NCBI GenBank assembly: GCA_024734555.1
Contig: JANPWX010000360.1
Span: 474,875-538,874, forward strand
Reading direction: 5' to 3'
Origin: Trochalopteron elliotii
Lineage: Eukaryota > Chordata > Aves > Passeriformes > Leiothrichidae
Length of the DNA: 64,000 nt
Shown here: piece by piece, positions 13,401 to 25,100 of the stretch
Layout: each line of letters starts with the position of its first letter
Position numbering within the stretch: position 1 is the first letter of the stretch
Translations under genes and position numbers: made by a program
Notes under the pieces: model-generated
What the model saw: only the letters and a program-made list of their open reading frames with translations
The model's database searches: none
Told to the model about the DNA's origin: nothing

Positions 13401-15030
13401 TGAGTCAGGGAAGGAAAACCAATCAAAGATGAAGGTAAATAGCATGGGAAAAACAAACTCCCAAAAGGTTTTCTCCTGGCAGGAAAATGCAGGCATAGGT
13501 TGTGTGAAGGGTAGTGGGAATCAAGGAATTGAGGGATCTATCTGCTTCAACTGAAGAAAAGATTTCTGGCTGTAAGACATTTGCTGTTATTGGAAGATGA
13601 ACAGAAGGGACAGAATACAGAACCTCTGTAAAATGAACAGACCCAAAGGAGACTGAAACGCAGCACTCCAAATAATTTAGAAAAAACAACATTGAGGGCA
13701 AACATTTCCTTTATATAACTTGGCAGGCCAGTACTAAAAAATGAAATGTGGATCTCTAGCACTTGGCAACACCAGACGGCAAAAAAAAGGCCTTGTGTGA
13801 ATAATATGCAAAGCAACTGTGAGTTTTAATTCAATTTATCACAAAAATTATGAAAAGAAAGATCTTCTACTCTGCCAAATTTTAAACTGTTCTTCCCATC
13901 TGCTTTCTTGGGGGTTTTGTTATAGTTGCCATATTTTTTTTTTTAATTTTAGTAAAAGTTGCATATCAAACACTAGTTTTTTTTCTATCTCAAGCTATCA
14001 CTCAAGCAACATAGAATTAACAGAAAAATGTCCAGAATGTTCCCAAAAGTCTTTTAGCAATCCTGCAGAAAGAGTATATAACGCTGTTCTTTTCTTTGAA
14101 GTTCATCATGCACTAAATGCACTTAAAGAAACAAGAGTTAAGGGAAAAGGTTACTACTAAGGTTTGATACAGAGTTAAAAGCACAGTTTTAAGAAAATAC
14201 CCTGGTGTCCACCAAAGAGTAACTCAAAATTTATAATATGCAATCTTTTCTTCTTTATTTGGACTTTTTTACTAAAAGAGAAGTTTGTAAAAGATTTTTA
14301 AAAGATTTGAGAAATTACTGCAGAAGAAAATGGCATGTTGAACTGCCTTCTACATTAATTGCTTAGCAAACTGCTACCTTCTTTTTCACCATGTCTATTT
14401 CTACAAAATATTCATTTCAATTTTTATTTTAGTCAGTGGAGCTTTACCAGGACTATAACTTTTTATATGATCAAATATGAAAGAGGGATGAGTCAAAGAT
14501 GCAATTTCTGCCTCTGTTCTGTATGTTGTTTTATCTAAAAATATTATTTTCAGCTGCAAGTATTATTCAATTATGAAAGTGAAAGCCCACATATTTCAAC
14601 AGAGAAGGAAACTGGTAGATTTTATGATCTGACACGTGCAGGCTTCTGAAGAAGCACTAATTTTCGTTACAAGATCTAGGAATTTGTGTTGTTCTACTAG
14701 ACTTAACTGCTTCATCATCCAAGGACAAAACCTCTTGTTTAATCTGTGTCCTCTTCACCATTTCTTTGGACCAGATGCTTACATTGAAGCTCTCAAGATT
14801 TATCAGCTCCAGATAGCAAATCCTGACAAATGTTAACCCTAAAGAAAATTTGATATGAATTTCTGGCTTTTGCAACTCAAAGGAAAGAAACTAAAGGAAC
14901 ACAGGCAGAAAAGAATTCAAAATGTGTCAAGTCATCAAAATTAAGGCCATTTTTAGGATCTATTGGTCAAGAATATTCCTGCAGCTTTCCATCAGTTGTG
15001 GGGAAAGCCTTGGAAAAGAGCAAATGGAAG
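10431..15030. other. Non-coding AT-rich DNA
   Basis: Nothing recognisable as a gene or repeat family. Frames of 60-113 codons at 12327-12931, 13237-13816, 13819-14160 and 14636-14875 overlap on both strands, lack motifs, and are compatible with chance. Two GTAAGT donor-like sites (13326, 13358) lie in the frame at 13237, but no supporting exon structure was found. Confidence 0.55.
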
Positions 15031-15205
15031 AACAGTCAGTAAACCACATCTTGAATCAAGGATAGCCAACATGGTCTCAGGAAGGGAAGGGCATGCATGC
15101 CTCACTTAGTTGCTGGAATTGTTTGAGCCTGTGGCTGCCAATACAAACATGGGGAATGCTGAGGATACTGTGCACCTGGATTTTCAGAAAACACTTGCCA
15201 GAATT
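15031..15205 (+). mobile_element. Decayed LINE reverse-transcriptase fragment (CR1/L2-like)
   Basis: Read on the + strand with small frame changes, this stretch gives SQHGLRKGRAC, then CLT-stop-LLELFE, then EDTVHLDFQKTLARIP. These match in order the conserved LINE segments around QHGFRKGRSCLTNLLEFFE and VYLDFQKAFDKIP. The 'LDFQKAFD' flavour differs from the 'LDFSKAFD' of the avian CR1 copy at 9773, so this is another, older lineage. It contains a 3-4 base insertion (GCATGCATGCC) and an in-frame stop. The downstream boundary is uncertain because similarity fades after about 15205. Confidence 0.7.
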
Positions 15206-18200
15206 CCTAACTGAGATTACTGTCTAATGTGCAAAGCCATAGTCTAATTTTAAAAGGGCAAAGGCACCCTCACAGAAGTAAAAAGCTGCCTCTTGGGCAG
15301 GAAACAAGACATTGCAGGGAGTTTTCTGATGTTAAGACTTGGCCTTATTAATAAGCTTACAAATGCCCTATGAGATGAAATTAATATGTACCTGCACTTG
15401 GAGAATGAGTTATGGTGCATCTTGAGGCACAAATAGAACATCATGTTATTTAATATGAAGGCTTATTAATAATAAAATAATCATTTTGCTAAATTCATAA
15501 AAGCAAAAAATAAATTCCAGCATTAAAGACTACAACCTCAAGTGGCATAGCTGTAATATCATACACATACCACTACAAAACTTGCTAGAAATATAGGCCT
15601 GAACACAGCAACAGTTTAAAGCCCAAGAGCTTCTGGGAAAAAAAAGTTAAGAGTAACTGTGAAGCTGTAAATAACTAAATTGTCAATTTAGCTGCAGAAT
15701 TGAACAGAAAAATTCAAACTTGGGTTGATATGAAATGAAAGTGCAAAGAAAGATTTGAGGCAAAAAACAAAATTGAGGACTAGCAAAACAAACAGGCCCA
15801 ATTCTTCCCTAAATGTTGCATTTCCAAATAGTAGCAAAAAAAGTGAAGGCACAAAGTTATGAAATAAGAAATTGGCAAAAAATCTTTTACTTACTGTGCA
15901 ATTGACAGCACCCACTCAGAATGAAGAAAACACATATCCCCTTGCCACTTTCCTAGTCACCAGAAGTCTGACTTGAACAAATGCACTAGAAGGAGTTTTT
16001 TTCTATACCACTGAACACATTTTTTTCTTCAATTGAAATTATTCTCCCTGAAGAAATGCATCTACATATTTGTTTAGTTGGGGGGGGGCAGGTAAAAAAA
16101 GTATTTCCTAATCAGTAGAGAAACATCCCAGTTCCTGATTTAATCATTATTTTATAACAAGAAAATTAAGTTAATTTAACAGTGACACCTTCAGATTGGA
16201 CTAGAAGTCTTTCTTTCAGTCAGAAAAATGTGAGGATTCTGTGCAAACCTCTTCAACAGAGAGGATATTCTGTGTTCTAGTGAACATCAGCCTTGAACCA
16301 CTCAGCTTTTTATGTATCATAACCCCTGCTGGATAAAGACCGCTGTCCAATTAAATTCCAGGCAAACTCGCGGAATCACTTCACAGTGAATCACTTCACA
16401 GATTTCATCTGTCTGGTTATCACAAAGATCTACTCTCATTTTCCCAGTACAGAGAATATGAAACTCAAAGTGTAAAGTATTACTGTTTTAACAGACTGGT
16501 CTAGAGGTATGGATTTTAAAGATGAATCACAGAAGTCGTTGCTTGATTTTTTCAAAATCACATGAAATTTTTTTCTTTATCAATTGTGTAAAATGAAGAA
16601 AAGAGACAAGTCATGGTATCATGGTGATAGCCAGAGACAATTGTATAATAAATGAAAATACTTTTATTCTGTAATACTCTTGGAGATGATTAATTGGATT
16701 GTCCTGTACTCATTTTTGTAGGTTTCTTTGATGAATCAAAGAAACAAAATACTTTGTTTCTAAAATGAAGTCCTTTCTTAGAAAAACCCCAACAACACTT
16801 TTAAGGCTTGATCCTGTAAAAATAAGTAGAGGTAACACAGGGGAGGCACAGCCCTCCTTGGATTAGGAGGATTATGCTGCCATCCAGTAGGACTTCTTCA
16901 CAAGGTGGGAGCACTTCCACTCCAGCTGTCACTGCTAATAAGCAAAGGAAGAACCCACATTTCACCAAATCTGCAGCCTGATAATGAGATACTACAAAAT
17001 ATCAGACAGAGGAAGGAGCTTTGTGACAGATGATTCAGTGTTTTGAGAGTTCCATACAGCAGCAACTTAAATCTTTACATTTACACAATAGGATTAAATG
17101 AAACAGGAGTTTATATCAGTGATTCACTTGCATGTTGAAGATTTCCTTGAAATCCTTCTCTCTTCTGGTCACATCCAGCCCTCTGCTTCAATGCCTGCAG
17201 AAAGAAATAAGCCCCTCCACAAGAGCTTGTGGCTTACTTCTCAAAGCAGTTTGCACAAATCCAATACTGCCTTTATCAAGCCAAACCCACAAAATTAGGA
17301 TGGGGTAAAAATCAACAGTAAGGGTTGAAAAAAGAGCAAATATTATGTATTGCCCGTTTATACTACTATGTTGTTTTTACATGCAATCAACTACATGGGA
17401 ATGAAACAACATTAAAATAACTTTTTGCAACATCAGGGTTTTTTTTAGGTTGGGACTGCTGCCTCAAATTACAGTGAATGGATTAAATGAATGAATGAAA
17501 GGCAAGTTGATTTTCTGTGCACCACAGAAAATAGCAGTAACAATGGAATGGTATTTTTCAGAATAGAGAAATTCAGTTACACACATATCACAGAGTGCCA
17601 CAGTGTTTACTATTTGTTCATCACAAATCATGGATAAATGTAATTTTGCACCATAATTACAGTAGTATACTATAGAAAGGCATTATGCTGTGATAATTTA
17701 GACACTAATTTAAGTAGTAAGAGCCCTGGCAAACTCTATAATTTTAGAGCATCAGGTCAACACAAGCAAAAATGGCAAAAGATGATTTTAAGAAAGGTTT
17801 TGAAAAACCTCAGTGGAATAACTGTGAATCCAGATTTCATTTAATACAAACCACTAAAGCCTGAGAAGAAAGGGAGTTCCTTAGGATGGCGCTGGTTTTG
17901 GCACGGTGCTTGGTGTTCAAACAAGACAGTTGGAATATGAGTTTTCCTGTAACAAAAACTAAATTGGCATAAATTTTGAAGACAGAAGCAAAACAGACAC
18001 CACATTCAGGGTCCATATCTCAATGGCTGGGATATCAGACAAGGGATCATAGTTTGAACCAATCTTTACAGTACATGGCAAACTCTGCCTGTGCATGAAT
18101 GAATAAAGCAGAGTTAATAAAAAAATCTGCTTGCTAAATCTTGGATATTTTGTTCTTCCTTTTATATGTTCTTATCATTTAAAAAGTTTATTCATGACAT

Positions 18201-18811
18201 GTAATGTGGATGTAGATGGAAGAGGAAAGCAAGCAATCTTCATTTGTTGCAGTAAAACAAGTCTAAGAGTATGTCTGCTTCAAAAGCTATTGTCACTATT
18301 GCTAAGACTACCAGCTATGGTAAGGTGCCTTGGATTTATATGAGGAAAATAGCACTGTAATCGGCAATATTTCTTGAAGTACATAATTATTTTTAGAGAT
18401 GCTCCACACAACTCCAATTCAAGAACCACTGGATTACAAAACCTTGGAGAGTCTTCACTCTATTTTGACATTCAAAAGTACTAAGCACATGCCTCCTGAG
18501 AAGATTTGGTGTCACACTTGCTCACAGATGTTGTTGCTAAAAGTTTTTAAAGACAAGTAATGAATTAAAAATACCACTACAAAGCATGCAGTGTGTTTCT
18601 TGTCATTTGAAAGGATAGGAGAAGGTCAAAAGTTTTTAAAAAATCAAAAATTTTCTACTGTTCTCTCCAAAATTAGCAACTAAATTTAGAAGCACAGAAC
18701 AAATAACTGATTTACAGAGAGATACATAACAGCTAGAAGTCATAAAGAATAAAAATAAAATACAAAGTCACAGAAGTCATAAAATCCACAGGATTCAAGG
18801 GAATATCAAGA
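15206..18811. other. Non-coding AT-rich DNA
   Basis: No gene seen. A run of nine or more G lies at 16080-16088. A 15-bp direct tandem duplication (GAATCACTTCACAGT) lies at about 16373-16402. A short open segment at 18254-18319 has an acceptor-like start (TTTGTTGCAG) and a GTAAGG donor-like end, but it is isolated. Confidence 0.5.
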
Positions 18812-19066
18812 AGCCGTGTCAGGGGAGGTTTAGACTGAATATTAGGCAAAGATTCCTCACCCAGAGGAAGGCTGGGCACTGGAACAGGCTCTGAGGGAAG
18901 TGGTCACAGCACCAGCCTGACAAAATTCAAGAAGCATTTGGAGAATGCTTTCAGACACATGATACAATTCTTGGGGTTCTCCTGTACAGGCCCAGAAGTT
19001 GGACTCAGCGATCATTGTGGAACCCTTCCAAATCAGGGCATTTTGTGCTTGTATTCTCTGATTCTT
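18812..19066 (+). mobile_element. CR1 LINE fragment, 3' end
   Basis: It starts inside the CR1 3' region (GTCAGGGGAGGTTTAGACTG, then GATTCCTCACCCAGAGG, GGGCACTGGAACAGGCT). It proceeds through GTTGGACTCAGCGATCATTG and CCCTTCCAAATCAGGGCATT to a degenerate tail (TATTCTCTGATTCTT). Orientation is + with a 5' truncation. Many substitutions and small gaps suggest an old copy. Confidence 0.9.
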
Positions 19067-20985
19067 TCTGCCTGAATTAAGACAAAAATCCCATCTTGAC
19101 ATTAAATACACATATATGTATAATGTGTGAAATGGATATGACAAGATTTGACCTCATTACTTATCCCTTATTTCAGAGGTAATTATTTATTACCTCTGAA
19201 AGCGTCTTCATCACAAGTGCAGTTGTTTGGACAAGCTTCTTAAAAGCCAGATGCAGGGAGCCAACATCCAGCAACAGAACTGCTCTGAGAGGCCGAAAGC
19301 CCCAAAATTACTCTTTCGACTCAGCAAATCCACCAGTCTAGATATGCCCCATCTCTGTTTTCCATTTTATGCAGTAAATGAACCTAGTTCTTACAGTGCT
19401 TGAGGCAGGGAGCATACTACATCTGAAATACTTTCCAAATACAGTCATCACCTCTTTGCAAAGGTAATTGTTCAGCTTTTGAGACAACTAAAACACCATG
19501 AATTACCTTCTCTGCCACCCTTGCCTCCTGTGTAAGAACAAGTAGGATTGACACAAAAAAACTCTGCTAGGCATTAATCCCCTGTTGACAGAACTGTCAT
19601 ACTCAGTTGAGTACATTTGATGCAGATAACGATTTAGGCTCTGCAAAATGCCAATGTTGATAGTTACAATTTTTAGCTGTCAGATTATATTCCTCTACCA
19701 GCAATCCGTTTTCTACTAAAAATGTTAACTGGTTCTCTGAATTACAAAGAGAAAAAAGTGAAACAGGAAGTTACCATGGATAAAGCTGTAATTACAGGAG
19801 GTCCTGGTGACAACAGCAAGCTCTGGAACCTTGCCCTTCTGGTTAATTACAATGTCATCATCCGCTTAATGTTCAGTGTTTACAGGGCTTTACTTCAGGG
19901 CCTATCATTTATTCTATATATTAACATCTAGAACTATAACCATTATATAACCTAGTCATTGGAAAAGGCCACAAACCCTGCTATGGTATGTCTCAATGCC
20001 AGTGCTGCAGCTTTACTGCATCTGAGACAGAACCACAAAAAGCACATGGGTTTTAAAACTGAGGACAGTCAGAAAAGCACTGCTAACTGGAGGTGCTTTG
20101 AGGTAACTGATAGCTCTGTACTTGTTGTGCTGTGTGCTTTAAAAAGCGTCTGCAAAGGATGCTAATTAATTAACTAACCCATATCCACTCCACAGCAGGC
20201 AAATCATCCTACTGGAGATATGTCTCATTTAGAATATTAAAATGTATGGACTGAGGCTTAGATGCTAGGTTTCAGTTCCTTTTTTCCCATGTGCAGAAAC
20301 AGAAACAGATGTGGAATATTTTATGATTTCTACTGCAGTGTATAGATCAGGAGGAGCTCCACTGAGTAAAACCAGATTACATATAAATTATTTGCCTTGC
20401 AAATATTGCAGAGGATGTGGAATTAGAGCCCTGGAAGTTGTTTCAAACCACAAGATCTCCCCCTCTCTCTCTAACGTCTCCATAACAAACCTCTCATATC
20501 TCTATTTCCAAAACGGAAGACATTATTCCCAGTCAGACCTAACCCCGTCCAGAAGCAAACAAATGTTTTTAAAGCTTAAAAACCATGGCTTTTTTCTTCA
20601 AAGTCTCCCACATCAGTGTTATCTAGCCCATTGCTAGAGAAAATGGTATTCAAAAAGGGAAGTATAGTACTGGAAAGTCAAGTTCTTGCATTTGACAGAG
20701 TATTTCCTACTGCCCTTGAGATTCTTTCACTTGAGCTCCAAGATCTTGAAGGTGCCATATTGCGACTTGCTCTACACTATAAACTTGCAAACCTCTAAAT
20801 AAAGTAATATTTTAGCACTAATACAGGAAAGCCTCTCAACACCAATATATATATTGTTCATATACAGGATATGGGTACCATTTTTAGAAGGCTAGGTGTG
20901 CTCTTAAATAAAGGTATCGATGCAGAACCATATCTCTGCCTGAATCCTCCTGTGCACAGACAGGACATTTTTTTTCTTTTCTTAC
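19067..20985. other. Non-coding DNA 5' of the CpG island
   Basis: No convincing gene. A 108-codon + frame at 20311-20637 follows an acceptor-like TTTCTACTGCAG but has no supported partner exon. This flank is AT-rich and changes abruptly to GC-rich DNA near 21075. Confidence 0.45.
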
Positions 20986-21207
20986 CTTTCGAAATTTACA
21001 CTTCAAATATTTTAAAACTATTATGTCAGGAGTGAAGATGTGAAAAGGTGGTTTCTCCTCAGATGTTTCCCACTTGATACTTGGCCGGGCAGCCAGAGGA
21101 AAGGGGCTCGGAGCTGCCTTGCACAACCATCTCCGTGTTACCTGCTCCGAGAGCCACGCCTGGGGGTGTTCCACAAGCGGAACGTCTGAACCAGCTGAGC
21201 CCGCCAT
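20986..21207 (-). CDS. Candidate first coding exon, - strand, unassigned
   Basis: Inside the CpG-island edge a - strand frame begins with ATG at 21207 (context TTGCATGG) and stays open for 74 codons. It reaches a strong donor: CGAAAG at the exon end, then GTAAGA at 20985-20980, leaving phase 0. The product would start MAGSAGSDVPLVEH and is rich in Pro, Ala and Lys with no recognised domain. The downstream exon was not identified. A donor placed against a CpG island is the main support. Frames in GC-rich DNA stay open by composition, so this may equally be the first exon of a non-coding antisense transcript. Confidence 0.2.
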
Positions 21208-21278
21208 GCAAGCCGTGCCCGCCAGCCGAAGGGCCCCTCGGCCGGCGCTGCTCCCGGGCGGAGGCTGCGGGACAGCCC

Positions 21279-21475
21279 GGATTCAAAGGCTGTACGGGCA
21301 GTGGGGGTTCCAGGGATGCGGGGGCTGCGGGAGTTCCGCGGGGGCTGGGGGGTTCCCGGGGATGTATAAGCTGTGGGCGTCCCCAGGACGCGGGGGGCTG
21401 CGGGGATTCCAGGGTCTGTACGGGCTCTGGGGGTTCCGAGGACGCGGGGACTGCGGGACCCCGCGGGTGCGCGGC
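21279..21475 (+). repeat. GC-rich degenerate minisatellite, about 3 units
   Basis: Three diverged units of about 55-70 bp start near 21279, 21350 and 21405. Each contains, in order, GGATTC/GGTTCC, CTGTA(C/T)GGGC, a G-run with TTCC or TCCC, GACGCGGGG-like and CTGCGGGA-like words. Translated on + they give repeated Phe-Gln-Gly-Leu-Tyr-Gly-Leu-Trp-like segments, but the stretch has no sign of being coding. The + strand G-runs could form G-quadruplexes. Confidence 0.7.
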
Positions 21476-21733
21476 GCAGCCCCTCAAGCCCCGCGGCGGG
21501 CGGTGCGCGGGCGCCCTCTGCTGTCCCGCCTCGGCAGCGCCCCCGCCCGTGCCCGCGGAGGCGGGTCCGGAGCTGCGGCCCCGCGGAGGGCCGAGGGCAA
21601 CGAGACCCGGGACACGGGTGGGAGGGCACGGCACGGGCCAGCCAGCAGCGGGGCAGTCGGGAGTCGGCAAAGACTACCAGTACCTAGCAGATAAAATACA
21701 TATTTTTCTCTTCAAATTAAAGGGTACAGCTGT

Positions 21734-21740
21734 TATAAAT
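21734..21740 (+). promoter_or_regulatory. TATA-like box (TATAAAT)
   Basis: TATAAAT lies at the 3' edge of the main GC-rich block, 33-39 bases before the ATG at 21773. A start site about 30 bases downstream would give a 5' leader of only about 10 bases. Either the real start is upstream in the island, or this box serves a minor transcript. Confidence 0.25.
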
Positions 21741-21772
21741 GAGGGGTGAGAATGCCACCCCAGTGTTAAAAA

Positions 21773-21925
21773 ATGTACGGGCGCACCTATGCGCACGGAC
21801 ATCCTCCTGCCCGCTCAGCGGTACCGCCAGGGAGGCCCCTCAGCCCCGCAGCTGCAGCGGGCGCGGGCAGCGAGCGCGGCCCCGCCGGGCAGCGGCACTG
21901 CTCTCTCTGCTCTCTTACCTTGCAG
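21773..21925 (+). CDS. Candidate exon 1 of a CpG-island gene, + strand
   Basis: ATG at 21773 (A at -3, context AAAATGT) opens 51 codons rich in Ala, Pro, Gly and Arg. The exon ends at an optimal donor, TTGCAG followed by GTGAGT at 21926. The end phase is 0, which suits the next candidate exon at 26763. No signal peptide or domain is visible. GC-rich DNA stays open by composition, so the frame itself is weak evidence; the island and the perfect donor are the support. The ATG could be wrong even if the exon is real, because upstream frames in the island are also open. Confidence 0.3.
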
Positions 21926-22190
21926 GTGAGTGCATCAGCCTCAAAACATGACATTCAAGCAGTAAAAATATTCAAGCAATCAGGTCTTCTAGGTCTTCTG
22001 CTTCTTCCGTACGAGAAAGCAGCCTGAGGGAATACAAGATACGACATTTCGCCTTACCCGGGCCAAACCAAACCCGGGCTGGCAGGGCAGCTCCGGCACG
22101 TCCCTGACTGCCAGAAACGCTGACTTTCCCTCTGCCCTTGGTCCGGCAAGTCATGCGGGGCAACTGCCAGCACTCGAGTTCAGGCAGCCC

Positions 22191-25100
22191 GTTGTTTTGG
22201 TGTTTTCGTGTTTTCTTAATCTTGCTAAAGGCACCAGAGAAGCAGAATGCTTTCGGTAAATAATTTTTTGTTTATAACTCTACTCACTTCAGTGAGGTGG
22301 AGATAGTAGGTGGACAGTATCCTGTGTTAAATGAGTATAGAATGAAAATAAACAGCCTACAACCTTCAATCCAGTTTTAAGAACAGTAATATTTATGAGA
22401 CTATGACATTTATGAACCTAAAGAATATTTATGACATTAACCAAAATCGACTAACAGGTCACTTTAGGAAGACTGTATCTGGGTAGTGAAAGTCCTGGAA
22501 CTTTTGAAAAAGAACCAAATCCTTTCATTGCCTCAATTGTCTTAAATAAACACTACACTAAAATGAGGCTTCATTTTAAACACCATCATTTTAATGGTTT
22601 TCAAGAGAAGGAAATGGAAAACGTTGGTGAAATTAACCTGACAGATGAGGTAGCAGAGCTGCAATTTTAAAAGTAATATCCTTGCACAAGATCCAAGAAA
22701 AATGAAACAGTCCTGTGTTTTTCTGTAGGCTCCTTATTTTATTTTCTGTTGCTTAGACTGGCAAGCCCAAATATTTTAGCATGAATTTTATTACTGAGGA
22801 AAACAACATGATTATTTAATGAAGATTACGTCGGAGATGCATCTCATACCTCTAATACCATAATACTAACTTAAGAAATAAGTTTATCCAGATGTTCTTA
22901 TTAAAAACTCAGTAGATCAACAAGAAAGTTGTAGCTATGGGGTTTTTTCACAGTGTTTTTCTGAAATGAGCATTCACAGAAATTAGAATTTCTGCAAACT
23001 ATTTTTCCTTTACTAAATCTAAAATTTCTGATGAAGGTTCAAATGAAAAAATGTAGACACTAATCAGAAATATATTCTGCTTCTATAAAAGTGGAACTAT
23101 ATCTGTGTCACTATTTTATCATTTCCCCTGTTGATGATTATTTTGATGTGAAAAGTTATTGGACCCCATTAACAGAATGCTGATGACAAAAAGGAAAGGA
23201 AATTATTATTATTATTTCTGATTCATTTGGGTTTTTGAAAATATTTTCCTTCTGAATTCACACACTTGTTCTTTACACTCCATGTATTTTTACTTACATT
23301 TCAGTCTACCAGAAGGACTGAAACACAAATTTGGTCCAAATCTCTGAATGACCCTTTTTAAAATACCAATCTGCTGAACAGTGTCACAGACTTGCCTGGA
23401 GGTTGCCATCAAGGATAGCAAATCTCTTGGGAAGCCTGAAATACAGGACACTTGCCAGAGTAAATACTATTAAAGATTCTTCTGATTTGTGTACATGTAA
23501 TGATCATTAGAGCAGTTTCAGGGACAGTTATTAAAAAAGAAGGAGCGAGCACTAAGAGGACCCTAGTTGTTCGCTGACAGCATCACCTGGAGTTACCTAA
23601 ACACCAGAGTGTGGTTCCATCAATAACTTGGTTGTTACAGGCAGGGAGAAAAAAAGAGTTGTTTTTCTTCCCTATGTAGTCAAAGCACAGAAAGGAATCT
23701 GATTATTTCTTCATAGTGGATGCAGTCCTTTATCCCTACTGAAACCAGCAATGCAAATGTTTGCTACGACAGAAAATCTGTTATGGGGCTTTATAATAGC
23801 TGCCCAATTCTCACTTAACAGAAATAAAATTATTATAATTCTATGTAAGCAGCCTTTCAGTCATGTGTCATATTCTAGTTAAGGCTGACCAGTACATAAT
23901 TTGATCTGTGAGAGGAGTCCAATGTAACTGGCAGAACTGTCCCAAGAATAATCAATAAGGATTTATGTTGAAAAATAAAGGGGGTAGATGTCATCTACTG
24001 GAAACACAACCGAGAAAAAGTAAGAACAGGAAATACCTGAGCTGCAGGTCCCACGTGACAAAAGGGCAGCATTAAAGAATGTTTTTCTTGGCCTTCACTA
24101 AACAGATGCTTTCTCCAAAGGATGTTCCTTAATTAAAAGAAAAATACCAGTATTCCCCTGATTTAAAAGAAAATAAATCATAACTGATACACTATAGACT
24201 ATTTGTTTTCAGGTTTGAATCATCTACTTCATGCATGTAGACAATGTGATCCTCTTAACCAGTACTGTAAAGCTCCTTGGCATTGAAAATATGGCATCAA
24301 AGAGCAACTTCAGTAACCGTAGAGGCTTTTTGGTCCAGATTTCTGATTTAGGATGAAGTTGTTTAGTGAAGATTGAAATTTTGTGGGCTCTGCTCAAAGA
24401 GAACATAACATTATGCATCCCACACACAGGGATTCAAGCAAAAATAGATAGGGTTACTTCAAACTGCAAGAAATATAAATACTTCAATTCCAAACATTAG
24501 AGAACAAAATTAAGTACTTATGCTCACACTTTCAACAGGAAAAGAAGCAGTAATCAGTTTACAGGAGGGTCTCTTTGCACCTGCAGTTCAGTTGCTACAG
24601 TCCATCATCTCCATTACCTTTGAAAGTACACTATTTAAAAAATGTTGAGCCACACTTACGAAGAACTCTGAGTGCTTCCTGTGCTGTCTCCTTGCCTCAG
24701 TCTCAACCAGGGCTGGAATCTAATACTCGGAACTAGTGATTTCCTGGCAGAATATTATATTTCAGCTTACAATCATTCTTTCTGGGAATTGAGGTAGTGC
24801 TGTGGAGAGCACTGAAGCCCTAACTGTGCAGGCCGGATTAGATTCACTCTAATCAAATGTTTAAAAGCAATATTTACCTTACTTTAGTGGAATTTTAGCC
24901 ATTTCCTTTATTACTTTGATAATACTTCAGAGATAGTTCTAAACCCGGATGGGAAGGAAGGAAAAAACTGTCCCAGGGAAAATTAGAGAAGGCTAAATAA
25001 ACGTGACTTTTTCCAGCATTCTGATATTTGTGTGTTTATATTTATATATGTGTATAATATGCAATCTATTACAAAGAAATAGTTTACTGCAAGTATTTAT

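Larger units (their letters stand above)
21075..22190. promoter_or_regulatory. CpG island, probable (bidirectional) promoter
   Basis: The base composition jumps from AT-rich to strongly GC-rich, with dense CG dinucleotides between about 21075 and 21660, again at 21775-21900, and more weakly to about 22190. It is the only such island in the window. In vertebrates an isolated unmethylated CpG island normally marks a promoter. Donor-like splice sites point away from it in both directions: CAG/GTGAGT on + at 21925/21926, and AAG/GTAAGA at 21919, CGG/GTAAGG near 22057 and AAG/GTAAGA at 20986 on -. This fits a bidirectional promoter. The actual start sites cannot be read from sequence. Confidence 0.75.

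Noticed and set aside
18857..19144. 95-codon - strand frame
   Set aside because: Antisense reading of a + strand CR1 fragment.
21059..21749. Long frames (160-222 codons) on both strands in the CpG island
   Set aside because: GC-rich DNA has few stop codons, the frames overlap on both strands, and much of the length is the minisatellite.
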